From NCBI RefSeq assembly GCF_030848805.1, contig NC_092368.1, forward strand, positions 4,994,441 through 5,058,440: a stretch of 64,000 bases of DNA. The letters run 5' to 3'. Under the pieces are notes generated by a model that ran no database searches, was not told the DNA's origin, and saw only the letters and a list, made by a program, of their open reading frames with translations. The translations under genes and the position numbers were made by a program. The stretch comes from Temnothorax longispinosus (lineage: Eukaryota; Arthropoda; Insecta; Hymenoptera; Formicidae). Below are positions 8,632-21,113 of the stretch, piece by piece (the stretch's first letter is position 1; each line of letters begins with the position of its first letter).

Positions 8632-11600
8632 ATATATGTATATTTTTTCCAGTAGCAACCATCATTTTACATACATTATTATTTCGCATACATGAGGCTA
8701 TATAAATAATTAGTCAAGCAGCGGTTTCTCTTAATAAAACTCAACAGCGTGTCGTCGTATCTCACACGTTACGATATTACATCAAAAATTTACATATAAA
8801 TCTCGATTACGTTAACATTAACTCGGCGTGATATAATATTACATCGCATTTTTTTTCTTGGATCTCAAAAAGCGGCCGTCTTTCATTGCAGCGGTAGAAA
8901 GCAAAACCGATAAAATATATACTCGCTACACCGAGCGTTTTTCTCGCTCGCAATATTTACTCGCGCGTAAGTCAGAATAGCGTCTTTTCTCAGCGTTTCG
9001 TTACAAACTTGATAAATGTACGTATATATATATATCATATACAGCCGTCTCTATAACATGCAGTCGTACGAATAATAGTATAAGTAAAAACTACGTATAT
9101 GGTGATAATTGTAGGTTTATTACGTATCTGTAGTTTTTCTTAAACATAATAGTAACGTCTGTAGGAATCTCGCAGCAAAAATAATGCAGATTTTTCGTTT
9201 CGCATTCGTTCCTCGCGCTATTCCGCAGTCTTCCCGAGTATGTTGGAGAAATTATTGCCTCGCAGTATCACTTTCAGTCGCGAAATTTCCTTTAAAGCAT
9301 CTTACGTTTCTGAGCAGCTAAAATCATTCCTGTCTATTCCTTACGTATTCTTTTTAGGACTGTCTTCTTCATTTACACAATGCGCCAGCCGAGGATACAG
9401 CGATCAAGATATCTTTTTTAAAGCTCCTTTGTCGCGTCTGTTTTCAAGAATCTAGAGTTACTAAAGAAATAAATTATTCACATATATTATCTAATTCCTA
9501 TAAATAGCATGTTTTCTATCTTTTCAAACATCACGAAAATTTAAAGTTTCATGAAGATTTATTTGCTTATCTTTCTAATATATAATCGTATTTGAAAAAA
9601 CGCAATGTGAGTAATCGTCATCTAACTTGGTATACGAGAGAACGATTGGCAATTCAGTTCGAATTGACGATTTATCTTATGACGTCTGACGAATTAAACG
9701 AGGAAAAGATGTCCTGATTGCTTGACTGGCGTGGGCTGGCACAATGTGCAATAATAGACACATCTTTACACTAGAGCTATATTATTTAACACAGGTCTAC
9801 TTATGTGTCTCTTTAAGTATGTATATAAGTCTATAAATGCCTAATAATACCTATGTCATCTGGAGGCGGGTCTGGCGCAGCACATGTAGAAAATTAGTAA
9901 AGTGTCGTCGAGATTTATCAGCTCATATTTTATACTGACTCCCTAATGTTAAGAGTAAAATGACGAAATTAAGTAGCGTCTTTTCCTTTGGTTCCAGCGA
10001 TTCCTCTCGAGCTTCGTGAACTATCGAAACCCGATCATGCCGATAATCGTCATTAGTTAATCTCGAGCTAACGTTTTATGTCCCTTTCTTCTTATAGGTT
10101 TAATTGCAATTTAATTATAATTATTTTTTAATTATTTTAATTTAATTATAAAATAAAAATTGGCGCGTCAGTGTTCAATTCATACATATTTTTTACAAAT
10201 AATTTTTTTATTAGTCCAACGTCGATGTTGTTAATATTTCTGTCAGCAACATTAACTATTGCCATTGAAACGAAAAATTTTGTTAACTGAATATCATTCA
10301 AGAAAGAAGATATCGTGACTTTTACACATTTAAGTTACAACATTAGTTTCGTAATTCCGCCCACGTACCTAATCGTGGCCGGGACTACTGCGACACAGAA
10401 AGAGATACAGAAAGTCGCTAATCAGGATTAATTGATGACAATCGGTCGGTGCGATCGGGCCTCGTTATGCATGTGTAATGGAAAGAAACCTATTTACAAA
10501 AGAGCCGCGTCCTCCGCCAGACCCGGCAGATCGCGCCTTTTATCGTACACGTATATTTACGATATTACAAAACTAGCTTACACTTATATGGAACACTCAA
10601 CTCTACAACACTATATAAAACGTAGAAGCTTGTACACCCCGTTGTGTCTCGAGAGTATAGGCTACGTGTGTTCGTGTACGACACCATATCCACTCCAGCA
10701 CCTGCGTTTCCTCCGCGAAACGACGGCGCGATTGTCTCTCGCCGCCGTTGTCGGATCCCGTGATTACGTCAGAAACTCTCTTTCTCTCGGCCCACTCGCA
10801 ACCTCTTTTTTCATTTTTTATTTCTTTTATTAAGACTTCACTGCAAAATTTGTACTACGCTTAGGCCAGCCGTTGCTGCTGAGCTAGTTCGAACGGGCGG
10901 GAGTTTCCCTGTTCCACGCGTTGTGAACAATACGCAACCGCGGCTTTCGCGCACGTTCCCCATAAAAGTGTTCCTCATTATTGTCGTGTCTAGTAGGTTT
11001 TTTTTTTATTCAGACTTTGTTGCAAACAAGGGTTAAAATAAGGACGATCCCTGTCGCGGGAGACTGATTAGGGTTAACCTTCGCGAATGTCGATTCTGCC
11101 AATCGGGCTTGCTTTAATTCGATCTCGCGAAATTGGATGACGTACAGTCGGTACGGAAAGGCTTCGCTTGGAATTTACATGTGTTACGTATTACGTTGGT
11201 GGTATTAATGCGCTCGATATGGCGCGTCTCGAATTTTTCAAACGGTACAGATATATACTTCGTTCGATCGCAAATAAAATTACGAGAAGTTACGTACTTA
11301 TAATATAACAATACATATCGCAATAATAAATGCGCGTTTATTATATATATAAAAATCTTGTAAAATAAGCTTTATATATTAGATTTTTAATTTATTTGAA
11401 TTTCCATAAACATGTAAGATTAATGATCATATTTTTTTTTCAATTGCCAAACAATATGAAATTCAAACTTTCAAAAATTCCTCGTACATCATTCAAGATT
11501 ATCTCCAATTTGGTTTCAGTCTTTATTTCAATTAAACTAAAGCGGCTTAATCGAGTTAATTCGAAGCGGAAATGAAAAAGCGCGGAGACTACGTAATATA

Positions 11601-11708
11601 CAAAAAAGAGAAAAGAAGAAGAAAGATAGCAAGAGAAGTCCTCTCGAGTCCATATCTCCTTTCCCGTGCAATTAACGCTCGGATGCACTCATTACTTCCC
11701 CACAAACG
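8632..11708. other. Convergent intergenic region
   Basis: It lies between the 3' ends of TMEM192 and the coiled-coil gene. Short ORFs here (for example 9240-9455 and 10432-10833 on plus) lack splice context and look random. It is AT-rich with a CpG-rich patch near 10.4-10.95 kb. No gene is supported. Confidence 0.5.
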
Positions 11709-11714
11709 TTTATT
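11709..11714 (-). terminator. Candidate polyadenylation signal of the coiled-coil gene
   Basis: AATAAA on the minus strand, 268 bp past the stop, followed by a GT-rich stretch (CGTTTGTGGGG). Confidence 0.45.
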
Positions 11715-11981
11715 CCTTGTGTATCTGAGTATATTTTGGGGCGCATCCAAGAGTTAACAGTCCGAACGTCCAGCGATGTCCGCGCGTTATCCGCGTCTCG
11801 TTTGCGAATCGCGACGGACGACGATGGCCCGTCCGGATGGGGTTTCGCGGTCGAGGTGGACGAGGGGGAAACGCGGTGAGGCGGTGGTGGTCGGTCGTAC
11901 GGCGGTCGTCGACGCGGTGGTCCCGTCGGTCCCGACCCTCGGTGTCACCCTCGTCCCGGCGTCGGTGATAAAGTCGTAAAA

Positions 11982-12303
11982 TCACGCGTGCGCGCCGCCA
12001 ATCACCGTCGCGTTCCCGGTCGCCGTCGTCGTCGTCGTCGTCGTCGTCGCCGATAGCTGCTCCTCCGCCTCCATCATCTTCAGCTTGCGCACTACCTGCG
12101 CGTGCTCTTCCAGCAGCCTGGCGAACTCGCCTCGCCTGGTCTCGGCCTCCACTTGAATCTGCTTGATCCTCTCCCGCGGCCCGCCAGGGCTGTCCAGCGG
12201 CGTCTGCGACGCCGAGTTCTGCGAGCTGCTCTCGCGCGACAGCCCGTCCAGGTCGGAGCCGTCGCTGAGGATCGAGTGCGAGTCCACGTCGTCCACGATG
12301 AGG
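11982..12303 (-). CDS. Last coding exon of the coiled-coil gene
   Basis: Acceptor then 106 codons and a stop. It has the acidic/Ser-rich segment (SDGSDLDGLSRESSSQNS), the coiled coil and a GAC/ACG-type repeat giving eight Thr. Confidence 0.7.
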
Positions 12304-15300
12304 CTGCGGGTAGGAGCGCAATGTAATATAACATGGACTCTCTTAATGGAGCGGAAATGAATAAATAAACTGCGAAAAGAGAATAGTCATGTCTAACGAA
12401 ATTAAGAAGGTGCTGACTAGTCGTGGAAAAACAAGATGACAGAGCAATTGAGTCATTTGAGTCATGTGTTTTTTTTACGTCGGTGACATCGCGATTTGTC
12501 GCGTCCGCGTCGTCGATATAGTGTGTCTAGAAGCTAGAATAACAATCATCGCCAATTATTTCCATCTATGCCTCCATCCGCCTTTTTCCTCCCGTTTTCA
12601 ACGTATTATAGGATGACGTTGATCGTTTTCCGCGTTCAATTTATTTTCGTGTTTATTTATTCTATTTTTTCGCGGGGGCTGACGTGTCCCGAGGGCTCGT
12701 TTTACAGGCGCAAATGCCGCCCGCGCACGGAAATCCATATCCTATCTGCTATCGACGTCAAAGGAAAATCTGATGCGCGCCGTGTATATAGGTACTTGAT
12801 ACACGACGTACTCGATGATAATAATACTGATCATTATCGCGCGTGGTATCATTATATTCGCGGCAATCGGAAACTTTCGTATCGCTTTTCGAAAAACGCA
12901 AGGTGATTTCTGAGAATTATTTTACATAATGTACGTTGGACTATACTGATTGCGAGATTTCGTGCTTTGCAAGTCTTTGTCTCATCGAGCCGGAACGATT
13001 TCGAAGGCAGTCGCGTGTGAACAAATCGTAGAAATTATTCGCGCGTATTTCCTCAAAATTTTCTACGTAATGTGGAGAAAGTACGGGGGACCGTTGGCAC
13101 TGCGAGATCAACGCGACGCGACGGGGGGGATGACTTCTTCTGCCTCTCGTCGCATCCTTCGCGAGGTTCGTACTCGCGAAAACTGCCGCGAGTATCGATC
13201 CGAGAGCCGAGTATGTGTCCCGAGTCTCGTTTACAGGCCCCGGTATCTTGTTGCACCCACCCACACACACACATACATACCCACACACATACACACACAC
13301 ACACACACTTCATCGCTTCAACGTTACACATATAGCTGGGCCGCGGTACAATCGAATCTAGAATTATCCCTCTCCAACACGTCTCGCGTTTTAGGGCGTT
13401 GTTTACGCTCGGGATTTACGAGCTTCCTTTGCCGGACCGCTGATATCACCGGCGGAAAAAGACGGATGCGTTATCGCAGCGCACATCGTGAAGCGCAAAT
13501 AGAAAATACAGTGCCTGCGAAACTCGCATCGACTTCGCGTTGGGACGCGTGGCTGAACCCTTGCGGTTGATTATATACTTGGAAACTTTGCTCATTTCGC
13601 CGATGCTTATTAGCGACGGGATTATCGATGGGGCGAAGATCCGGTAGGTAGGGATCGAGTTAACTTTTGAGAGAATCGAGGTGTTCAATTCGTGGTAACG
13701 AGATGGAATGTATTAAGAAATAGGGAAACACTTTTTGCCCGAAATAGAGTTAAAAGTTTAATCGCAATTGTGCGATCGCTGAAATAGAAATGAACGAGCC
13801 GGAACATTATTCTAGTTTGAGCGTTAATTAAAGTTCCGTTTATCGGAGCGAACTTGTACCGACTATTTCGGTGTTGAAAACTTAAAACATCAAATCATTG
13901 CGTTATTAAATTTAAAATTTAATACGACGATAGTAAATCTAATAATAGAATACATATATGAGACTAAGGTAAGAAAATATCACAATATCTCTTGAGTATA
14001 CTGAAATCAATTTACTTTGACCCGGAGATATTTGTCCAATCGGGATACAAATTCAATTGTATTCTCTCAAGAGATCACGAAAAGAAAAACATGAGCATTG
14101 TGATCTTTGCGTTCCGAGTTCCGATGGTTACCTACTTTTCTCGCTACGACGGCTATTCACCCGGGACGAATGGCGAAATCAATTTCGCGCGGGTTGAGGA
14201 TAACGCGGACGGGAAGACGAGATATATATTCGCCTCGTCAGCGCGAATGCCTGCCACCCGCGCCGCGGTAATCACAAACCATTTTCATGGCACGTTGCCG
14301 CGCCAGCGGAACGGGGTCGAAGGAACGTCGAAAGGGCAGAGGGCGACGATCGAAGCGGAGATTAATCGGCGATGGCCGTGGCGGCGCGGGCGGCGCGAGA
14401 TTTCGCGAATTTCGCAATCCGACTGTAGCGCGACCCTCGTGGGTCACCGTACGTAAAGCTGCATCCATGAAAACGTATTGTATTTCCTGATGCAACGTTA
14501 GCTTCGATTGATGGAACGGAATGGTCTTCTTTGTCCCCCAAAAAAAAATCCATTCAATGTTTGACATTTTTATATCTTTCACTATATTTTTATATCGTTG
14601 CTGTTTTTTCTGCAATTTCCTTTGCCTTGCAGCTAAAATTAGTCATTTCGTCATTTTAATAACATGAATTTTTTATCCTCCCTGATATAGCTCTCTGATG
14701 TAAAAAAAAAAACTGATAATTACAATGTAAATACTTTACATTAATATATATCGTATCGTTATTGCATTCTCTGTATTTTTTTATAAATCATTATTTTAGT
14801 ATATGAGAAAGTAATACTTCTGATTTTTTTTTCTTTTTTTTTTTTTAATAAAAATAACGATGATACCTGTAATTACTGTCCCAATATCGCTGCGTCAGAC
14901 ATGACGTACTCGTTCAGAATATGCCGATCTAAGGAAGGCAAAAGCATTCATGACGTCCGGTGCACTATCGACGTTCGCCTAGAGAGGCTCTGCGGCATCG
15001 CGGCCGCCAACGATTGTCGCTTGCGTCAAGCGTTACGTCACTAGTGTACCGGCACAGCCGCGTGTTGCCGCGGAAAAGTATTGATTTTTCGGAAATCGCA
15101 AAATATATGTGCAATCGTACAAGATATAGGCATCATTCAATCGTCAAAATATGAATTTTAGAGCTCTCGCTGAGTCTCTATTGAATGTGGAACTGCAACA
15201 TATCCCATCAACTATACTTTTCCCTTGAAACTTCGATCTTAAACGCGACTTGCCTAATAAATCTAGATCACAGAATCGAAAATAGTCACGTTTGACATTA

Positions 15301-18300
15301 AACGCGCGAACGATTGAGTTTAAAGATTTGTCTCGCATTCCTTTCTCTCGAGACGAACGGCTCAGATATTATTCGAGGGATTACGCCGGATGAGAAGGAC
15401 GCGTGAACGGCGCTTGATTGCGCTCGAGTAAACGTGCAAATGCGATTCCAATGATCACGGGAATCGGGAATGCGATCCAATTAACTTTTTTGTGCGATGG
15501 ATTCGATAACAGGTTCGTATTGTTTAACTGTCCGATGAATGCGTCCCCATGTGTCTCCGAGAGTGCCCTCACAGAACTTCTCTCTCGGCCCATAATCTCC
15601 TAACGGCATCTTAAACGTGACGTCAGAGACTCAACGGCTTTAGCGAGGATCGTCTGAGCATGAATGGACGACGGCGGTGTCTAACCGGGAAACGAAACCG
15701 ACCGCATTTCGGGGCGAAATTTAGTGCGGAACTTTCCAATCTCCGGTTCGGCCGAACTTCGCGAGAGCCACCGAAGTATATCGATTGCCGGATTCACGAG
15801 GGAGTTAAAAGCGCTATTACGTACGCCGAAAATATTTCCGCATCCCGCGGCCACTGGGGAGTATTTCGTTTACGACCGGAAGTACATGCCGGCGCGATTA
15901 CATGTGGCGGTTTTGTGTTAAATGTTTGGAAGATTGAACGCCATGGGCTGCTTAAATTTATTACGATAATCTCATTGTCCTTGTGAATATACATAGCTAT
16001 CGTATAGAGATTGTACGGTTATTCTTTTACACGACGATCTCTCATCTATCTAATATAAAAGTATCAATAAAAATTCGTTATATCTTTAAAAATTAAATAT
16101 TACGATTCCAATATCATGATTAATTAATTCGAAATTATTTTAGTACCAATTATTATTTTTTATATATCTAGTATCAATTATTCTTAATGAATGAAGTATT
16201 TTTCTAAGTTATATAACCATTTATAAAATTACAAATGTAAGTTCACGTTTTACGTAATGTAATTATTTCTATTGCTCCTTTTTTAATAGTGGTATCATTT
16301 GTAATAGAATGTTCGATCTGCTCTCTCTTCAATAGATTGCAAAGGGTTCAGGGCAGCACATATGTAGGGGAATCATGTAACTTTGTCTCGCAACTAAAGA
16401 TAAACCCGATACTTCCGCCGCGTTTCTTCATTCAGCGTCTGCCTATGACGCGGCAATACTACTTTCTCGTTACATTACTTATGAGCGAACTATCAGATCG
16501 AACGACGTCAACTCGCGGTATGCGCGCAAGAACGATCGATGCCGCGCCATAAGCGCAATAAAAATAAAGCAACGCCGCTAAGAATAAGATCGCGCACAGT
16601 TTTCTCCGCCACTCGCTGGTTACCGGGCAATTTTTTTCTTCCATTCACTGCCAGTCGGCCCGTGCGCTATCGCGAAATAGCTCGAAATTATACGCGACTC
16701 TCGAGCCGTCGCTCTTATCGTGTCGCTCCGCGAGAAGACGCGATCGATACTTGTACTCTAAATCCGTGCCCGCTATTCTGATCACGAATCTCATGACCTG
16801 TTCTAATGTCGAAATTTATTCGTGGAAATATCATACCCGAATCGCAGACACAGACGAGAGAATCGAACAATTATATTTGGCGGTAATTGCACGACGAAAA
16901 TAGGCTGATTAGCGCGAAACGCGTCACGGAACCGAAATGTGTTATTTGTTCATGAAGATGTTTACGAAATCTCGAGTGGTGTCTATACTTTCTTCCCTAA
17001 AGATTCCTTACACTGTTGGAAAATTTTTGTAGGTTTGTTAAAAAAGGTCCTTGTTAAAATTTTTGTGTAAAATAATAATCAACACATACATGTGTAGATT
17101 TAGCATATGCCTGTTATGTTAATTGAACTAAACAAACTTAAAATGTAAAATTATTAAAATAATTTAAAGAATATGTTAAAGTAACACAATTTGAATGTAT
17201 TTATTAAATGTGTTAAAATTTACAAAAAAAAGAGTGTTGATTTTACTCTGTAACAGAAGTAGGAATAAAAATTTGCAGAAAAAGAATGTTGATTTTATCT
17301 TACAATCTTAACTTCAACATAAAAGTTATGTTAATTGTACACATAATTAACCTCAAATTACGATCAGAATTACATTTCTTTTCTGTTGAAATATTTTAAC
17401 ATAGTATCGGTGTTACCATTTAACACATCCATATTATGTTAAATTAACACAAAAATTTGAGTGGACCGTTTGGGACATGAGATTTATGTTATATTTAACA
17501 CAAATTTTCCCACAGTGTACATGAGTATATACATGTATCAAATTATTTGAAATTGAGTAACCATCAGAAATTGATGAATCTGAAATTAATCGACCGAGCT
17601 TTTCTCGTTCAAGATTCGTCAAATAAATCGCATTGATTTTCGTTAACTTATTTACGGAAATGCCTCTCCCCTTAATTAATTTTACAATGTCGATATTCTG
17701 AAGTAATACCGATGTCATAGGTATCGACCTACGGCATGTATCTTATGAAATATTAATTCGATACCGGCTAAATATAAAAGTAATGATGTCCTATAAAATT
17801 TTAGCGTTTATATTTGTGTGGCGAGGCAGATCGTATTGATGTACCGTCAAACTGCCCTATCGTCCTATTTGTTGACGCCCATGCCGAGAATTTGCAAATG
17901 TCACGGAAAACGTGAGAGTGTAATTTATCGTTGCAGAAACATTTCTCCGTTTAATTAGTAAATTCAATCAGTTTCAACACAAAGTCAATATTTTGATATA
18001 CAATTCAGGTGTTATCGGCTAAAGTCTCGATTTACATTATGTACAATTGGATCCACAAAAATTCTTGAAACAATTAGATAACTTTTTCTTCATCTTTTTT
18101 CTTCAGCGTTCGCGCGCTCGGAAAAACAACCTACGCCTCGGATGAAATCGTTAAAATTAAGTCTTTTCGAAATTAAATAAAAGAAGAAGTCATTCTTTGA
18201 TGCGTACTTCGATATTAAATTTCTTCAAGATGATTTAAATTAAAAGTAATTAATTTTTTTTCGATCGGAAGTTTTTTTATGTTCTTTTTTTTTTAGGAAA

Positions 18301-19041
18301 CTCTCACAGCATGACAAAATGAAGTAATTTTTGCTATATTATATTATTTAAATATATAAAAAAATAAGTCATTGTCATAGATTGATTAAAGAAAATTCGA
18401 CTGCCAAAAAAACTCGTTATAGAAGCTCTCATTAAGAAGTTATACCATAGTTCGTGAGAGATGTAAATTAATATAACAGGTGTAGATTAATATAACAGAC
18501 GGCTAACTAATTCCTCGTTCCTGCATCTCGCGTATAATAATGAATTTCTAAAGGTCGCGCGGAAAACATATACACCCACGAAAATCCTTGAAATAACCGG
18601 CTTCCTGCGGCGAAATCGTCAATGTGTATGTGAGTGTACCTATATGTATGTGTGTGTGCGCCCTTTTTTCGAGCGCAGTCGGGCGAGACTTTGCGTAAAG
18701 CGAGAAAAGTGAAAACATGAAAAAACAATATGAATCATCAACGCGTAAACATAGAATAAAAGGTAAGGCGATTAAAATTATTATTTCACTATATTCGGAA
18801 TAAAAATATAGCAGGTAAACAAAATAATCGCTTTTCGCAAATAAACGATAAAATTGTATACATTTAGGAAAATTATATAAATCTCTATAATAAAATATAA
18901 AAAATATTGCGATAAAAATTGAATACTTTGAGAATATTGAACTTTGGACGTAATTTCGAATTATATAAAGTTCAGCTCACCTGAAAGCACCGTGGATTTC
19001 CCTGCCCGATGCCATCGTCACTGCGATATCAGGTAACGATC
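11982..19041 (-). CDS. Small coiled-coil, poly-Thr protein, at least two exons
   Basis: Exons are 19041-18981 and 12303-11982. The upstream exon ends in phase 2 (TTTCAG|GTGAGC) and the downstream one supplies one base after a strong acceptor (CTCCTACCCGCAG). From ATG 19015 the product is 118 residues, beginning MASGREIHGAFSLIVDDVDS; the upstream frame (SLPDIAVT) stays open, so a longer N-terminus is possible. Residues 20-55 are acidic/Ser-rich, residues about 58-95 form a likely coiled coil (ERIKQIQVEAETRRGEFARL), then comes a run of eight Thr and a Gly/Ala tail. There is no signal peptide or membrane span. I do not recognise the family. Codon third positions are strongly GC-rich, unlike the AT-rich 6.7 kb intron, which supports real coding sequence. 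Confidence 0.6.
12021..12051. repeat. (GTC)n repeat encoding poly-Thr
   Basis: About nine GTC units on plus; on minus they are ACG codons inside the coding exon. The length may vary between alleles. Confidence 0.9.
13255..13308. repeat. (CA)n-rich microsatellite
   Basis: Interrupted CA/CACC/CATA repeats over about 54 bp. Confidence 0.95.
17011..17517. mobile_element. MITE with TA target duplication (copy 1)
   Basis: The left end CACTGTTGGAAAATTTTTGT and the right end ACAAATTTTCCCACAGTG are inverted repeats, directly flanked by TA on both sides (17009-17010 and 17518-17519). This is the target duplication expected for Tc1/mariner-type movement. The interior is AT-rich and has no transposase ORF. 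Ends resemble those at 48584-49043. Confidence 0.8.
18981..19041 (-). CDS. Upstream coding exon of the coiled-coil gene
   Basis: A 61 bp segment flanked by a polypyrimidine acceptor (TTTTTTTCACAG) and donor CAG|GTGAGC. Only one frame is open, and it joins the exon at 12303 in phase. It contains the candidate start ATG 19013-19015. Confidence 0.65.
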
Positions 19042-20733
19042 CTGTGAAAAAAATGAAGAGGCATTAGTCTTCACATAAGCATTCTTGAGAAAAGATATGT
19101 CGCAGGTTTTTCCGCATATCGAGAGTCTCCGTCACGGCGTCGTTACATCCGTTCTCATTTATTTCCTTTAAACAAGGCGACTTCTCTTACACTCGTACAA
19201 ATCGCTTTAACGTGAACGAGGACGATGCTCTTCATCTTCCGCGAAATTTCTCATGCGAAACGAGACTGCTCGTCGGCAAAGAAAACAACACGACCGTTAT
19301 TCTCGAATGCGAAACGAATCCGCAACGATATCGTCTTTGTCTTTTAATTGCGAGCACCACAAAATCGAAAGTCTATAATTAGGCGCAAACTTAAAGGCGC
19401 ATTACAAAGAGAAACGTAACGAGAAAATATGAAGTGAGAGACGAGCACAAGTCGAAAAGAATTCATTTCCATTAAATAAATGATATTTAATTATTTAGTA
19501 AATAACTTTGTAATATTTTTCAAAAATTTTCCCCAACGTTTCACCGGGAAACGTTCGTTAATGCCCGACGTTTAAACGTAACTGCAAAATTTATCTCCGT
19601 GCTCCAATTATGACAATGCGCGCATCTGTTAACCCAGAGGTAACGTTACATATTTCCAGCCGCGGATGACGTGTCAGTACTTAAGGCTTAACGACGCGCG
19701 AAACTCGCTCTGTAATTCGCTCGTCGGAGACAACGTCGTCGCAATTCGGGCTCGGACAATGAAGCCGTTCTCCTCCTCCGGGATTGGTATAATACCGCGC
19801 TGTACCTCATCGGCGACGTCACGCGTCTCTGAGAAAGACTATCGTGCGCGAGATATACCCCCTCATTTATCCAGGAGACAACGAGGCGTGTGTCCGCGAT
19901 ACGTTTCGCATCCGAGGGCTCTACATTCTGAACGATATCGCTTGTCCGTCTGACGAAAAACGACTCGATCGGATTGACAACCAGGCTTTATTCCAAATAC
20001 CTACCGTCCCTACCGACGTGATTATGACCTCTTATGTAATCGTGCGTTAAGAATTACAGCATCGAGAACTGCGGGGCAGACGTTTTTTGACAAAAGTTGC
20101 ACAAAAATTGAAGAGCCTGATTTATTCACCAACTATTCTAAATTTATATTTAAAAAAAAGAGCGGAAATCACTCAGATCGCATAATCTCTGAGCTTCTTT
20201 TCGTGATTCATAATCAAAAGAGTTAAGACGGCTTGGATATAAGTTCTCGAATTCTTCGGCTGTATAGAGAAATGCTACCATCTAAATATACGACATCGCA
20301 ATTACTCTTGGCGAACTTTTTTACTTTATAATAACGTTCTATAAAACTTGATGTAATAGTCTAAAATTAGTTCGCCGGTCTCGCGGCAGGTCGATATCGA
20401 GCGTGCTATTAGACAGATAGGCACTGTCTTAAATTTGGCACAGCAAATGGACAACGCCGGTCGGGCCACATTGATATTTTACAATCCTAAACGTAGAAAC
20501 GACGGGTTTTCGGGATTTCTGGGGGAAATAACCATGTCCAGCGAACGAGCGGTCAGTCTATAAATTGTTGATTGTCCTGCTCGAATGTCGGGAGCGATGT
20601 CTCGATCGTGATAGATCGATTTTCTCCGCCCGGCATGCAGCATGCATCCGTCGGCCGACACTGACATACCGTTTTCTTTCATCTTTTATGGGACGCGCCC
20701 GCACGCGCTCCATTTTTCTATGCAAATTGCAGC

Positions 20734-20759
20734 CCCTCTCTCTCTCTCTCTCTCTCTCT
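20734..20759. repeat. (TC)n microsatellite
   Basis: About 12 CT units. Confidence 0.95.
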
Positions 20760-20990
20760 ATTTAATGAAGATCGATTGACCGTCGCGCGTAATATCGAGC
20801 CATTTACGACAAGAATTCCTCGAGAGGAAGCTGTTCTCGTCTCTGATCATTCCTTTCAGCCCTTGAGCATTCCCCCATTTAAATCAGTTTGTCAACCTTG
20901 ACGAGATGCCGACTAGGAATTTGAGGGAAATATGAGCGAATATATTAATCTTTACCTAGAAATAATTTGTCGTGGAAGATATAAATCATT

Positions 20991-21113
20991 ATGCATTATG
21001 TTAATATCACAAGTAGGATATGTATTTATTTTGCAAATCTAATGCATTATGCATTAGATGCATTATGTTAATATCATAAGTATATAGGATATGTATTTAT
21101 TTTGCAAATCTAA
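20991..21113. repeat. Tandem duplication of about 55 bp
   Basis: Copy 1 (20991-21043) and copy 2 (21058-21113) both begin ATGCATTATGTTAATATCA and end TTTATTTTGCAAATCTAAT. Between them is a short palindromic ATGCATTATGCAT spacer. The second copy has a 4-base insertion (TATA). Confidence 0.85.

Larger units (their letters stand above)
12304..18980. other. Large intron of the coiled-coil gene
   Basis: No other supported exon. It holds a CA-rich microsatellite (13255-13308), a CpG-rich stretch with random ORFs (12.5-16.8 kb), a TGACGTCA site at 15618-15625 and a complete MITE at 17011-17517. Confidence 0.5.

Noticed and set aside
10432..10833. 133-codon plus-strand ORF
   Set aside because: Low-complexity ends and no recognised features; likely random in a convergent intergenic region.
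12950..13570. 206-codon plus-strand ORF over the CA microsatellite
   Set aside because: Openness is largely due to the HTHT-type repeat; no splice sites fit.
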